Shown here one piece after another: positions 1 through 10,893 of a stretch of 64,000 bases of DNA. Within the stretch, counting starts at the first letter, position 1. Each line of letters opens with the position of its first letter. Both the position numbers and the translations under genes were made by a program. Where the stretch lies: NCBI GenBank assembly GCA_963978545.1, contig OZ021732.1, positions 47,006,059-47,070,058 of the forward strand, written 5' to 3'. The notes under the pieces are model-generated. The model was not told the DNA's origin. It was given only the letters and a program-made list of their open reading frames with translations, and made no database searches. Source of the DNA: Linyphia triangularis. Lineage: Eukaryota; Arthropoda; Arachnida; Araneae; Linyphiidae.

Positions 1-872
1 TATTTCAAAGCGGTAAGTAAAAAAAAGATAGGGTCAATGACCACTTTACCAAATCGAGGAAAAAAAAAATTATGGAAAATTTTTGTGAGGCAAACAAAAG
101 ATAGTTTAATGTACAAATATGTAGCATAGATGGATGCGTTCATCGGATAACGTAATCTAAAGACAAAAGAGAGGCCAATTTTGCTTCTTTTTACACGGAT
201 TTTATGCATGAATATTCAAAATTCATAAATTCCTTTTTTCTATATTGTTATATATATATTTTTTTTTTTTTTTCATATTAAACATCTGATTGGATGCGTG
301 TGTACAATATGAGTTCTTTGTTTACTTCAATGGGTAGGAAGTAAACACAGGAAAAAATGAGTAGAGGCACGACAGAGAGAAATGGATAAATGCTAGAATG
401 TTATTATGAGTTATTCATTAATTTCTTTATCTCACTCATTACAATTTAACAGTTTATGCTTCGAATTACTGAAGATAACATGTAATGCAAACAAGCAGAC
501 CGAGAAATAAATGATTTGAATTTCTTTTATTACTATGCAATTGTTTTTTTTAAGTAATGCATGACCAGTTTACTCAGTAATAATAATTACTGTTGTAAAT
601 AGCATAAGGATTGTTTTTTTTTTCTTCAAGCACCTTAGTTTATTTCGCCAAATATAGTATGGCATTATAATTTTATTGTAGGGAATATTATAAGCGTGAT
701 GAATTTTTTTTTTTATGTATATAGAGAGGGATTTTTTTTTCTTTCTTTTGTCTTAAAAGTAATTAACAATTATAGTGGTTAATTAACAGCAAAAGCAAAT
801 TCTTTTGATTATAATTTTTTTTTTTATTTAAAAAGAAAAAAGCTGGGAGATTGAAGTGTGAATTTAATTGAC
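1..872 (+). other. AT-rich non-coding stretch upstream of env copy A
   Basis: There is no gene here. The stretch is rich in T runs on the plus strand and is repeated at 14957-15827 with only T-run length changes and a few substitutions. In a retroelement reading it is the internal region, or giant-LTR DNA, that precedes env. A splice acceptor for a subgenomic env RNA would be expected in or near it, but I could not single one out. Confidence 0.6.
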
Positions 873-3536
873 ATGCACATATGTTACCTTGCAGTTTGTA
901 CGCCATGGACGAGAACACTCATTTGCATAATAATATGCACAATAATTCCAGCATCTCATCATCCGCAGATCTGCACGTTTAAAGATAGTAATTTTCAATG
1001 TCAATCAATTGCAAAACACGCTCTCCAGATATATAACTTACCACCTCAGACTTGCGGAGTTCACAGTTGCCGAAATTGCATCATTGGCAAACAAACGTTC
1101 ATAATTACACCCGAAGCAGAACTAGTCGAACCAAGCAGATTTTTACTGCAAACTAATAACTCTGCTAGATATACTACAAGCACATTTTACCAGTGCGCAC
1201 AACCAGACTGTGATTGCACGCAAGGAACTTGCAATGGCGATAAAGTATTTTGTGGCATGTATGGATGTGCAGAAAAAAGTCAGTGTTCCTGTGAATTAAC
1301 ACGCGAAACACCTATACTCTTGCACATTACAGATTCGCAGACAATTGTCAACCCTCAGTTACTGACATTGTTTCTATGTTTGTTTGAAAAACAAACACTA
1401 CACTCCAGACGACTGCACGAGTTTGAAACGGCTCATTTTATGCAAAATAACATTACAATGGAATTCCTTGATCCAGTACTTACATTGCCATCTTCCGGAC
1501 GTGTCGTTCTGCGCACTAATACCTATGAGATGTTACTTACAGTTCCGGGGGATAGAGAACTAACGATACCTTTCGAGCTTCTAGCGTATAAAACTACGCT
1601 TACGATTATTTTTGTCAGTGACGACGGACATTCCATTTCTGCAAAAATACAACTGTCCGGCAAAAGTTACTGTAGACTGAACACATGTGTTTTTTGTTTC
1701 GAAAATTTCAAAACAGTTAGATGTTGGAGTTTATTTGCAAGAAACCTACTTTATTGCTTCTTTTTGTTTCTTTTCATGTTAACACTAATAATGATTAAGA
1801 CGATCATCAAAACACTAATTTATACAGTAAAACTTTTAATTTTACCAGTTCGAATAGTAGTGCGAGTGCTCAAAATGACTTTACGATTCTTCCTAATATT
1901 AGGAACATATCTTGGAAAGACGGTCAGACACACTGGAGAAACCGTTATGCACCGCATTGAGAGACGTGCTCTCAATAACGATTTTTATAGAGTCGCAACG
2001 ATCGCCGTCATCGCATGTCTTGTAGTAGGCGAGGCTCAGGCTGAATGTTCGAACACTAACATAATCCATTCTAATATAGAAAGGTGTGAAGTTTCCACTG
2101 ATCCATTAGTGCAGAACTGTATATTACAGAATACTGCCGAATTGACTCCCAGGGGTATACAGCATTCTTCGTGTCTATGGTTCAAATCGAAAGAAGGTAA
2201 ACAATTGTTTCATTTAGAGGTGCGACTGGACGCTGTCCACTGCAAATTTTCGACAGCTCGTCAATATTTCACTTTCGCGGTTACAGCTAAGCATATCTCG
2301 CAATTATCATGCAGCCAAAACCGGTTTTGCAGTTGGGGTTTACACTGTAAGAGAGCATCGTATTCAGGATTGCATTTTGAAGCAGAAACGGAGGCATCAC
2401 GAGACTACCCTGGCTTATCAACGTGTCAAGCAAGCACGCAAGGATCCGGCTGTGCGATCGTACACAGATCAGGCTGCAGTTTTCGTCGAACCTACTACAT
2501 CCCAGACCTCACACAGGCGTATGAGGTATTAAACATCACAGGCTTCACATGTTCTTATCACATTGGAGTCACACATTCGGAAAATGGGACGATCTCAAGA
2601 GTACAACTACAAGACAAGGCAACGCTTCCAGGAGGCATACAAATACATCTCATTGGCAGTTACAACCAACCTCAACTCCTGATGTCAGAGTCTTTGGTCC
2701 AGAGTGTCAGAGATCCTTCCGAAGGTCACCTCCTAAAGACAGCAGACAGAAATTCACCGTTTGCAAACATGGTCGGAGCAGTACAAGCAAACACCAGTTA
2801 CACCAAGCATTTTATCTTCGCTGAAGATATGACGACCTGTGATTTCTACGAAGATCAACTGCGTTGTACGGAGATGCCCCAGGCCATTCGAAGGATGCAA
2901 GAGAAACAACATCATAGGTTACCATTGACAAGAGATCTGCATACATTACATCTACAACAAGGGAAGCTCACGTCAACATTGCTCACCTCAGCAGCCATCA
3001 AAATACAGCTTCTTTTCGCAGACTACAAGATATCAGTCCAGAGATCATCGGTTTGCCCACTTTTCCATGATTCCGAGTTTCAAATCAAAGGGTGTTACAG
3101 ATGCTCCATTTTCGCAGAACTATCATTTCAAGCCTTATCTTCCTGCAACAACGGACTTGCCGAGGTTACTTTGCAACGACTCACCACATACACAAGGGCT
3201 GTTGACCTTACTCAGCAATTTACAACACATCAAGTTCGTTTTCTGGCAGACCAACAATGTTACGAAGAAAAACTTTGTCTTCAGGCACATACCAACATAC
3301 AGTGCAAACAATTTTCATTCTGTCTCGATGAACCATCGGTCCAACTCATGAAACTTTTACATAACCACACAACGACGCAAGCGCAGGACTCACCGGGTGG
3401 TATTTTCGATTGGAAGTTTTTTCCAACATTAAATTCCGCGTTCTTTTTCTTAAAAATGGGGGGTGCATTGGCCTTGTTTGTGGGACTCATGGTGACACTG
3501 TTTTCAACACTAGTGACATGCTGTGCCCGGAGATAA
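873..3536 (+). CDS. env: Envelope-like polyprotein, phlebovirus Gn/Gc type (copy A, open)
   Basis: An open frame of about 887 codons from the first ATG; the frame is open a little further upstream, but only from a GTG. The layout is that of a phenuivirus-like glycoprotein precursor. A hydrophobic N-terminal leader is followed by a Cys-rich Gn-like ectodomain (to about residue 280). A long hydrophobic block follows (about 290-350). A second signal-like stretch then ends in an Ala-rich cleavage context (about 375-390), directly before a Cys-rich Gc-like ectodomain. A C-terminal membrane anchor and a very short Cys/Arg tail close the protein. Several N-glycosylation sequons are present. Ty3/gypsy and BEL elements are known to have captured class II fusion glycoproteins of this kind. 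The membrane-fusion role is inferred from family resemblance. This copy has no stop or frameshift, unlike the neighbouring pol and env copy B. Confidence 0.8.
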   Translation: MHICYLAVCTPWTRTLICIIICTIIPASHHPQICTFKDSNFQCQSIAKHALQIYNLPPQTCGVHSCRNCIIGKQTFIITPEAELVEPSRFLLQTNNSARYTTSTFYQCAQPDCDCTQGTCNGDKVFCGMYGCAEKSQCSCELTRETPILLHITDSQTIVNPQLLTLFLCLFEKQTLHSRRLHEFETAHFMQNNITMEFLDPVLTLPSSGRVVLRTNTYEMLLTVPGDRELTIPFELLAYKTTLTIIFVSDDGHSISAKIQLSGKSYCRLNTCVFCFENFKTVRCWSLFARNLLYCFFLFLFMLTLIMIKTIIKTLIYTVKLLILPVRIVVRVLKMTLRFFLILGTYLGKTVRHTGETVMHRIERRALNNDFYRVATIAVIACLVVGEAQAECSNTNIIHSNIERCEVSTDPLVQNCILQNTAELTPRGIQHSSCLWFKSKEGKQLFHLEVRLDAVHCKFSTARQYFTFAVTAKHISQLSCSQNRFCSWGLHCKRASYSGLHFEAETEASRDYPGLSTCQASTQGSGCAIVHRSGCSFRRTYYIPDLTQAYEVLNITGFTCSYHIGVTHSENGTISRVQLQDKATLPGGIQIHLIGSYNQPQLLMSESLVQSVRDPSEGHLLKTADRNSPFANMVGAVQANTSYTKHFIFAEDMTTCDFYEDQLRCTEMPQAIRRMQEKQHHRLPLTRDLHTLHLQQGKLTSTLLTSAAIKIQLLFADYKISVQRSSVCPLFHDSEFQIKGCYRCSIFAELSFQALSSCNNGLAEVTLQRLTTYTRAVDLTQQFTTHQVRFLADQQCYEEKLCLQAHTNIQCKQFSFCLDEPSVQLMKLLHNHTTTQAQDSPGGIFDWKFFPTLNSAFFFLKMGGALALFVGLMVTLFSTLVTCCARR

Positions 3537-5454
3537 ACTAACACTTATGCTTCTTTTGAACTATTGCAAGAATGAAGAAAACACACTTCAAATTTTGAAC
3601 ATTTCTTTTATACTTTTATTCTAATTATGTTCTTGCATACTTACATATTTACTGCACTCATTTATGATATTCTTTTCTAGATTCAACATAATATGTATTT
3701 TAAGTGCATTACAGAGTGCATCTCGTTGTACAGTGTGGTAATACCACTAAACAGAGAGCAATTAAGGAAGCTGAAGCATAGAGCTCGACAAAACGTTGCA
3801 AAATTTCTTTTCTTTTGCATCTATTTGACAGACGTCCTAGACATTGGACACATACAAAACACTTATACAGGGAGATGGACTCTGAATTTTTTTTTATTAT
3901 CTTTCTAATTTTTAGTACTATTTCTATTATTCACCTTTATGATTTTAGGTCATACATTACTTGTATTGACCAGTATTTAACCTTATATTTGTATTTATCT
4001 TGTATAACAATGCAATTCTTTTGGTTAGGTGTTCAGCTGCCTTAGATAAACACATACGCTCACTTTGGGATTTTCTGGATTTCGATCTACTTACACGACC
4101 TCATCTTTTAGACGCAAAAGGTTTAGTTTAATTTTTTTTTTTTTTTTTTTTTTTTGAAAAATAATTTTGACCAGGGCCAAAAAATTTTTTAGCGGAAGGC
4201 GGGTGAATGAGATGTTAGTCCGCTGAACTGAACATCAGGAATTTCGGAAAGTCCAGAAAAAAGCAAAGAAGTCATTTAGCCCTTTTACAAAGGCTAGGCC
4301 GATAGAAGGTACTTTTGGAACATATGTTGGCGGGTTACTTTCAAAAGCCCGGGATTACAGGGAATGTTAGGAGTCAAAAGGTCAGTTGTGTATGAAAAGT
4401 CGGGAGATCTTGAAAAGGGGGTTTACATTCACTATTTCGTGTGAAGGCAGAATCGAGCAGGAGCCAGACGTCATAAATACTCGGGGGCTTTTCAATTTTA
4501 GGTGAGGTTTACAAAGGCTGGCGCCAACTTGACGTTAGTTTGACAGCAAGATGGGATTCAAAATTATTGGGGTCCAGCTGCATTGCAGCTGTGAAAAAGA
4601 GGGGATCGGAAATTTCTAGGCGATACACGGAATTGACGTCAGAAGGTCCGAGTCCAGTCTCTGACGCTTGTGGATCAGAGGCGGGATCTCAGTGATGTTA
4701 GGGTTCACGATTGGCTATAGTTCAAAACCAGAGATTCGAACCTACGGATCCTGGGACTGGCTGGAGGTGAATTTGACCCCGCCTTGGTCTTGACGTAAAA
4801 GGGGGGGACACGAGAGCCCGAGGAGACATTCGGAGTTTTTTGCTAAAAGTTGAGTGTGGGAGTTAATCGGCGAACGCCGCAGGCCCGTTTGGATTATAGG
4901 TTTTCCCGAGGATGGCAGAATACGCCATGACGAGTATGGCCCCAGGTACCGTGTTGTCATTTATTCACATTTTAAGCTAATCTTCCAGCTTTCTGACTTT
5001 AACTTTTGAGAATTTTTAATATTAAATCTTAACCACAAAGTAGCGAGGGCAACTGAATTCTAACCAAAATGACTATTTAAATGAAATGTGTTTGAATATG
5101 TGTAAACAGTACCCGATTTTGGGTGTTTTAATATAAACTTGATAGGATTGGTAATTTAAGATCGACTTCGTAAAGTAGATTCAATGTTTAAAATTGGTAA
5201 AAGAGAAGCAATCATTAATTGTTAAACGTAACCTTCTATTCTGTAAAGTAAACCTAGTATTTAATAAATTTGTTTGTTATCACTTTGGTTATGTTTATTG
5301 AACAGCTTTTTCAAACCACACTCATCAAAGGAGTTCCACTATGCGATCTTTCGGCAATGTTTATTACTAAACATTTCACCCTTTAAGGAGTTTTAATCTT
5401 ATCTATGTAAGAACCTGAGGTCTGTCTGCAGTTTAATTAACACAGACGGCACCA
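3537..5454 (+). repeat. Post-env DNA and probable LTR, copy A
   Basis: This is non-coding DNA between env and the abrupt end of the direct repeat. A T run lies near 4131-4155, followed by a G-rich portion at 4190-4960. Toward the end a TATAAA (5132-5137), an AATAAA (5263-5268) and a GT-rich stretch just after it are spaced like the promoter and poly(A) signals of an LTR. The 3' edge ends in CA at 5454. The 5' edge of the LTR is not defined: no clear polypurine tract followed by TG could be fixed, because both copies include the same upstream DNA. Confidence 0.6.
5132..5268 (+). promoter_or_regulatory. Candidate LTR TATA box and poly(A) signal
   Basis: TATAAA at 5132-5137 is followed 126 bp later by AATAAA at 5263-5268 and a GT-rich run. 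This order fits U3-R-U5 signals of a retroelement. The same motifs recur in copy B near 20092 and 20221. The assignment is by motif and spacing only. Confidence 0.4.
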
Positions 5455-5708
5455 CACCAGTAAGTGGTACCGTGACCATGCCTTTGATAAGTGAATGGAA
5501 GAGCTGTTTAATTAAAATATGCATTTATTTATTATGAGTAATTTAAATTTTGAATTCGGTAATTGTATTTTAATTTGATTTGACATGTCGCGTTTTAGCT
5601 TGTATTTTACTAGCGCCACCAATCAGTTTAATTTATTACACATAATTACACAAAAGTTACGATTTTAGGAATTGAAAGTTTGTAACGTAACCTCTTTCTC
5701 GGAAAATT
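5455..5708 (+). other. Leader between LTR end and gag, with possible primer-binding site
   Basis: This untranslated stretch starts right after the end of the direct repeat and runs to the gag ATG. A TGG-initiated motif, TGGTACCGTGACC (5465-5477), lies ten bases inside it and could be the tRNA primer-binding site. The cognate tRNA is not identified. The rest is AT-rich with no gene. Confidence 0.45.
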
Positions 5709-6920
5709 ATGGCAACACAGAACGGCGCGAGTACGACCACCACACATGGTCAATATTCTTCGAATTTACCGGGAGTCGCAATGCTCCAAAATCTTATCTC
5801 TGTTTTCGATAGCACATCGCCAGTAACAGCTTCATACTTCTTAGACACTATTGCCAAACTAATTGATGGTAATAATTTATCTGAATCACAACAAATTCTT
5901 CTCATAAAATCTAAATTAAAAGGTGTAGCATTGTCCTCACTAATAAATAATGAAGAATTATCATTCGAAACAAGCATAGATGAATTCAAGAAGAAGTTCT
6001 TACATTTCTTTCAGGATGACCAGTCCTTATGTTTACGACAGCAAAATTTAAATTCGTGTCGGCAACTACCTGATGAGAACGTTAAAACTTATGGTTCCCG
6101 AGTTACTCAGGCGACTAGACAATTTCTGGGTAAAGTAAATTTTGAGGCACCGGAAATGAAGCAAGTTTACGATCAGATTCGTCTTGCAAAATTAATCGAG
6201 GGTATTTTGCCCATCTATAGGAGTCAGTTGCTCACAAAAGATGTCACCAGTTTCGAAGAGGCGATCAAATACGTCCAGTTATTGCTAGCAAATCAAACAT
6301 TAATTCATTCACAAAGCATTGCAGTCATCACAGGGCAAAATCAGGACACAAACATTTCGGCTTCTAGCGAAAAACTTACACAAGACATAATACAAACGTT
6401 GACGGAAGAAGTTGCTAATCTTAAACTACGGGCTTTTGAGACGCAGAGAGAACGAGGCCGGGATGAATCGAGAGATACAAGTTGTAGGCATAATTGCCAA
6501 AACGGGTTTGATAGGCACCATTCCAGTCGAGAACATTCAAGGAATAGGGAATTTAGGCAGCAACCGGCATATCGACAGGACAGGTCTTTTGAACGAAGAG
6601 GTTCACCGGTCCAGTACAACTCAAATAGGGACATGGAGAGGCCACAATACAGACAGAGGGACTATAGAAGGGAAAATTACCCTAGATCACGAGGGTTTAA
6701 CAATTATAATAGGGGTAGATTTCCTAGTGGTTTCAACAACAATCAGAGAACGGTATCTTGGGGAGACGGTTACGATAGCAAGAGAAATTCGTTTGGAAAT
6801 GATAGAGGACAGGGCAATTTCGCCAATCGTAGGGGAAGCAATTATTCAGACAGAAGAGGGAGCAGTGGTTTTAAACCACAATATAATAGGTATGATACCA
6901 GAGATAATCGTTTAAACTAA
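5709..6920 (+). CDS. gag: Gag polyprotein of a Ty3/gypsy-type element
   Basis: An intact frame of 403 codons starting with ATG right after the leader. The N-terminal two thirds show a capsid-like retrotransposon gag region with the typical spacing of a Leu-Arg-Gln-Gln-Asn-Leu segment followed by an Asn-Val-Lys-Thr-Tyr motif (about residues 105-140). From about residue 245 the protein turns into an Arg/Gly/Asn/Tyr-rich tail with RGG-like and RGR motifs. No CCHC zinc knuckle is seen, so RNA binding is likely done by this basic tail, as in some errantivirus gags. The stop codon directly follows a slippery heptamer, so pol is likely made by -1 frameshifting. Gag is the only undamaged frame of the gag-pol unit. 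Confidence 0.82.
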   Translation: MATQNGASTTTTHGQYSSNLPGVAMLQNLISVFDSTSPVTASYFLDTIAKLIDGNNLSESQQILLIKSKLKGVALSSLINNEELSFETSIDEFKKKFLHFFQDDQSLCLRQQNLNSCRQLPDENVKTYGSRVTQATRQFLGKVNFEAPEMKQVYDQIRLAKLIEGILPIYRSQLLTKDVTSFEEAIKYVQLLLANQTLIHSQSIAVITGQNQDTNISASSEKLTQDIIQTLTEEVANLKLRAFETQRERGRDESRDTSCRHNCQNGFDRHHSSREHSRNREFRQQPAYRQDRSFERRGSPVQYNSNRDMERPQYRQRDYRRENYPRSRGFNNYNRGRFPSGFNNNQRTVSWGDGYDSKRNSFGNDRGQGNFANRRGSNYSDRRGSSGFKPQYNRYDTRDNRLN

Positions 6921-6955
6921 ATGGGGGTTTGTCAACACGTCATGCACCAAACCCC
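6911..6955 (+). promoter_or_regulatory. Programmed -1 ribosomal frameshift signal at gag/pol junction
   Basis: The heptamer T TTA AAC (6911-6917) sits in the correct gag phase and is followed at once by the gag stop TAA (6918-6920). Six bases after the heptamer an eight-pair stem begins: GGGGTTTG (6924-6931) pairs exactly with CAAACCCC (6948-6955) around a 16-base loop. A slip of one base back enters the frame that encodes the protease. Heptamer type, phase, spacer length and stem all match known -1 frameshift sites. A pseudoknot partner for the loop was not established. Confidence 0.8.
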
Positions 6956-7375
6956 ACACATGATAATTACATAAGAGCAGACAGACATGGCGAATATGGG
7001 AGAGAGTTAGAAAGGGATCGTAGAATCACAAATGACATTCAAAGAAGCGAACACGAAAACACAGTACAAAGTACACAGCATCAGGTTACTTATATTGATA
7101 CAGAGGGTACCAGTGAAAGGACAGATACTTATTTACCAGTAATTAAAATGTTTATTGGAACTGTACCAATAGTGGCACTTCTTGACAGCGGTGCCAGCGT
7201 TACGTTAATAGGTGTAAATACGTTTAATTTATTTAAAGATACGGTTAAATTGCGCAAGAGACAAGTGAATGCAACAATTTTGTCTGTGAGTAATCAGCCA
7301 CTACAAGTTATAGGGTGTTATGAAGTACCAATACAACTCGCTAATAAGGAGTACACACATCCAGTTTTGTCATAA
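6911..7375 (+). pseudogene. pol: pol, aspartic protease segment
   Basis: This reads in the -1 frame relative to gag from the slippery site on. The first roughly 80 codons are polar and without clear domain. A retropepsin signature follows: hydrophobic residues, then Asp-Ser-Gly-Ala-Ser with the catalytic Asp at 7184-7186, then a downstream strand. The frame stops at 7373-7375. Protease-like sequence resumes in another frame at once (ILGFDFL, about 7405-7425), so a single-base indel near 7368-7372 breaks the protease in its second half. Confidence 0.75.
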
Positions 7376-8913
7376 ATGACACTTTAGGTCCAAAATATAC
7401 TGCAATACTTGGATTTGACTTCTTAAGGCAAAAGCAATTAACATTAAATTTTGAGGAGGACTTGTTAGTAGGGAAACATTTTCGTTTAAAAATCCAAGAT
7501 GCAAATTCTAACCACATAAACACAACACAAATAGCAAATATTGCTAAGTTGCTGAATAACTGTGTAATACCACCAAATGAATCAAAATTACTAACTTTAC
7601 AACTAAGAGGAGGCGTTGAAAGGGGACAACATATTATGTTAGAACCGATTTTCAAACATGAAGGATTAGACTTTGAAAATGCTATTTGTCAGGTGGATAA
7701 AAACTTCACCACACAAATTTTGGTTAATAACGTTACAAGTGAGACTATTAATTTGCAAAAGCATACAAATATGGCAACGGTGGAAACAGATATTACTGAG
7801 CAACAATTGCAGGATGTTAGAGAAAGAAGGAGGCAAAATTTAAAACAAACAGATTTTAAATTGCAACATTTAGATAGGAAAACAAAATCAAAGCTATGGG
7901 AACTTTTATAAAGGTATGCTGATGTTTTTAACACAACGGTTGATACATTAGGGAGTACTAATGCAGTGGAGCCACATTTTACAGTAGATACTGAAAACTT
8001 AACAAAAGCAAAACACTTCCCAGTTCCACAGGCACTGAAGCCAATTTTACAACAACAACTAGATAACATGTTACAAGCAAATATTATTGAACCTTCAAAT
8101 AGCTATTTAACATTTCCTTTACTATTAGTAAAGAAGAAAAATCCTTCCCAATTACCAGAAAACCAAGAGTATCGAATCTGTGTTGATTTTCGTCAGTTAA
8201 ACAAATACATGACTTTCGTAGATCACCCACTACCAGTCATTCACGAGGAATTAGAGAAATTAAAAGGGGAAAATTTTTTCGCAATGCTTGATTTTTCACA
8301 AAGCTTTTATCAGTTACAAATCAGACCAGAGGATAGGCAGTACATGTCATTTTCAAGCGCTTTAGGACAATATCAATTTTGTAGCTATGCTTTGGGTGGA
8401 AAAACAAAGGAGGAACTACTGTTTAAGTTGGAAAAACTCTTTCAGCAATTAAGAAATTACAATTTAACTTTAAATCCACAAAAATGTGAGTTTTTTATGC
8501 AGGAAATTACATTCTTGGGACACCGCGTCACAGAGCATAACACTCAACCTTCAATAGCTAATTTAGTTAAAATCAAAAACTTTGCTGTTCCTAATACACT
8601 AAAAAAATTGAGAGGTTTTATAGGTCTAATCAATTATTATAGGAAGTACATTCCTAACTTTTCTCATAAAACTACACCGTTAACAGATTTAACTAAAAAT
8701 AAGGGAAAATTTCAATGGAATGGCCAAGCACAACAAGCGTTTGATATGCTCAAGGAATGTTTGAATACACAACCCATTCTTATACATCCAGATTACAATA
8801 AGATGTTTATTTTAAGCTCAGATGCTTCAACTAGTTCGATCGGAGGTTGTTTGAGCCAAATTGATGAAACAACGGGTGTTAAATTACCCATAGGATACTT
8901 TTCTAAAAACTAA
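7376..8913 (+). pseudogene. pol: pol, protease end, reverse transcriptase and RNase H start (broken)
   Basis: One frame covers this part, with an in-frame TAA at 7909-7911. After the protease tail and connection comes a Ty3/gypsy reverse transcriptase: the YRICVDFRQLN block (about 8170-8200), motif A with LDFSQSFYQ (about 8287-8315) carrying a catalytic Asp, then a jump. Right after YALGG (near 8400) the frame continues with KTKEELLFKLEKLF, a region that normally lies some 40 codons further on. The palm segment with the YXDD box is therefore missing through an in-frame deletion. The LNPQKCEFF and FLGH motifs and a GLINYYRKYIPNF block follow, then the RNase H start with SDAST. The frame ends at 8911-8913 through a single-base loss. 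The copy cannot encode an active reverse transcriptase. Confidence 0.82.
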
Positions 8914-9240
8914 CTGACACACAGAAAAAGTACCCTATTTTCGAGATTGAATTGTTAGCGTTAGTTGAGAATATTAGAGCATTCAAATGTTATGTTTATG
9001 GTCGAGAATTTCTGGTGGAAATTGATAACAAAACTATGAGCCAATTGAAACAATTGAAAAATCCAGCCAATAGAGTTGCAAGGCAATTTTAAGAGTTGTC
9101 TGAATACCACATACAGTACAAATTAATAGGAAGTAAGGATAACATTGTACCAGACATACTTTCTCGACATTATTTTGCAAACAATATTTTGGGCAACATC
9201 CATCCCATACCAATTGAGGTACCTTCTATTAGCCGATACA
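8914..9240 (+). pseudogene. pol: pol, RNase H remainder and tether (frame-shifted)
   Basis: After the break at 8911 the coding sense continues in another frame. It shows the RNase H stretch (KKYPIFEIELLALVENI, then FKCYVYGREFLVEIDNK) and the LIGSKDNIVPDILSR tether typical before integrase. There is an in-frame TAA at 9090-9092 where a conserved residue would be expected. Another frame change near 9230-9240 links it to the integrase segment. It has no start codon of its own and is part of the decayed pol. Confidence 0.7.
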
Positions 9241-10893
9241 AAATCAGAACAGCACGTTGACTTACAAACAAAAGCAATCATTGACAAAATATTACACAAT
9301 CCCACAGCGTTGAAAAAGTCAGAGAAATTTTTGTGTTTGGAGGATGATTTGTTAATACACAAAACACCAACAGGGAAGAACTTTGGTCTCAAATTTAAGA
9401 AACGTGTATTTATTCCAAAGAAATTTAGGCCAAACATTTTGCATTTAACTCATGCAATGCATGTAAATTACAAGAAAACTTACGACAACGCAGCACTTTA
9501 TTATTTTTGGCCAAATATGTATAAGGATTGCACAGATTTTGTCGCTTCATGTAAAAACTGTGCGGCTTACAGGTCAACTAACTGATACGCTAAAATACCT
9601 ATTCAAGATAACATTTTGGCTACACGCCCAATGCAATACTTAAGCGCCCATTTTATAGGTGTTCTTCCAACGACTTCTAAGGGAAACAGATACATCCTAC
9701 AATTAACAGACTATTACACGAGGTTTACGGTGTTGTATCCAATGCGTACAATTAAAGCTACAGAGACAGCTGACAGACTTTTCGAATTTATGGCAAATTT
9801 TGGGATGTTTGAACATTTGCTCACAGATCAAGGTGCAGCCTTTAAAAGCGAAATTTTTCGTATTTTGGCACAGAAATTTGGAGTACACCAACTATTCTCT
9901 ACTCCTTATCACCCTGCCTGTAACGCAGTCAATGAGACATTACACCGAAACTTAAAACTTAACTTGGCTATCTATGCCAGAAACAATTATTGTTGGGATG
10001 ACGGACTCACATTTTATCAGCATGCTTACAACGCTCAAAAACACACTACGACCAAATATTCACCTTTCTTTCTGATGTTCGGTTACGAACCAAAAACACC
10101 ATATTCATTAGACATAAACACTAATAGCAATGAACAAAACACTATCCCATCTTATATGCAAGAAAAACTGCGAATTTTCAAGGAGATACAGAAAGAATTA
10201 AACCAAAATTTCAAACTAGCAAGGAAAATACAGCAAGAATACAGATTGACTCAGGGTGCGAAGTACAGACACTTTGAGATAAATGACTTGGTCTTTTTAC
10301 ACAGACTTACATTGGGTAGACATCAGGGATTACCAAAGAGACCTTTAATGGAAGGGCCATATGTAATTCTTGAGAAAAACTCTCCAGTTAATTACACAAT
10401 TCCAATAAAGGACATTCCAAATGGTCGACAAACAAGGGTTAATGTTGAGCGATTATTACCATACAAGGAACATAGAGAGGAGTTACGGTTGCAAACACAA
10501 CATCAAACAGTACCAAAACAACTTTACATGTCGGATATCGAAGCACAAGTACAGGATAGTGACGAAGAATTAGAAGATATTTTGCCATTGATTTATTTCA
10601 AAACGTTAGGCAACAATTCACAAACACACAGTCAAACAAATGCAGAAACGCAAAATCGTGAACATGAAATAAACATGGATAACCAAAGACGTGACTCAAC
10701 AGATTCACAAGAGACCATAGTCTATGAATTTCCGATTGAGGGAACACAACAACCTAATATCACGCATCGTTACAATTTGAGATCTGTAAACCAAAATCAG
10801 GAAGAATCAACTAATCACGAGAGGAATATTGAAACAAGGGAAGAATCATTGCCAGAAAGATTATTAGACTGGGCTTACAAATTTACTGAATAG
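9230..10893 (+). pseudogene. pol: pol, integrase (stop codon; first catalytic Asp replaced)
   Basis: The zinc-binding HHCC region spans about 9437-9570 and ends in CKNC. An in-frame TGA at 9583-9585 then separates it from the catalytic core. In the core, the first of the three catalytic acids is replaced: the codon at 9649-9651 gives His in the SAHFIG context where Asp is expected. The second Asp (LLTDQGAAF) and the Glu (NAVNETLHR) are present. After the core come a basic GPY-like region (MEGPYVILEK, about 10349-10378) and a long Gln/Asn/Glu-rich C-terminal tail up to the stop at 10893. The stop and the lost Asp both disable the enzyme. Confidence 0.8.

Larger units (their letters stand above)
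1..5454 (+). repeat. Direct repeat copy A (env + LTR block, cut by window start)
   Basis: This block matches 14957-20411 almost base for base. I see roughly a dozen substitutions, a few homopolymer length changes and one coding single-base difference over 5.4 kb. Identity ends abruptly at 5454/20411, directly after a CA dinucleotide, the usual 3' end of an LTR. The left limit is not visible because the window begins inside the repeat. It holds an upstream AT-rich stretch, an envelope gene and the DNA up to the LTR end. The low divergence implies recent duplication or recent retrotransposition. Confidence 0.93.

Noticed and set aside
858..872. GTG start five codons upstream of the env ATG
   Set aside because: The window is eukaryotic; the first ATG at 873 is the more likely start unless a spliced leader supplies one.
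4515..4535. TGGCGCCAACTTGACG as a tRNA-Lys type primer-binding site
   Set aside because: It lies inside the repeat, far upstream of its CA end, and matches such sites only in part.
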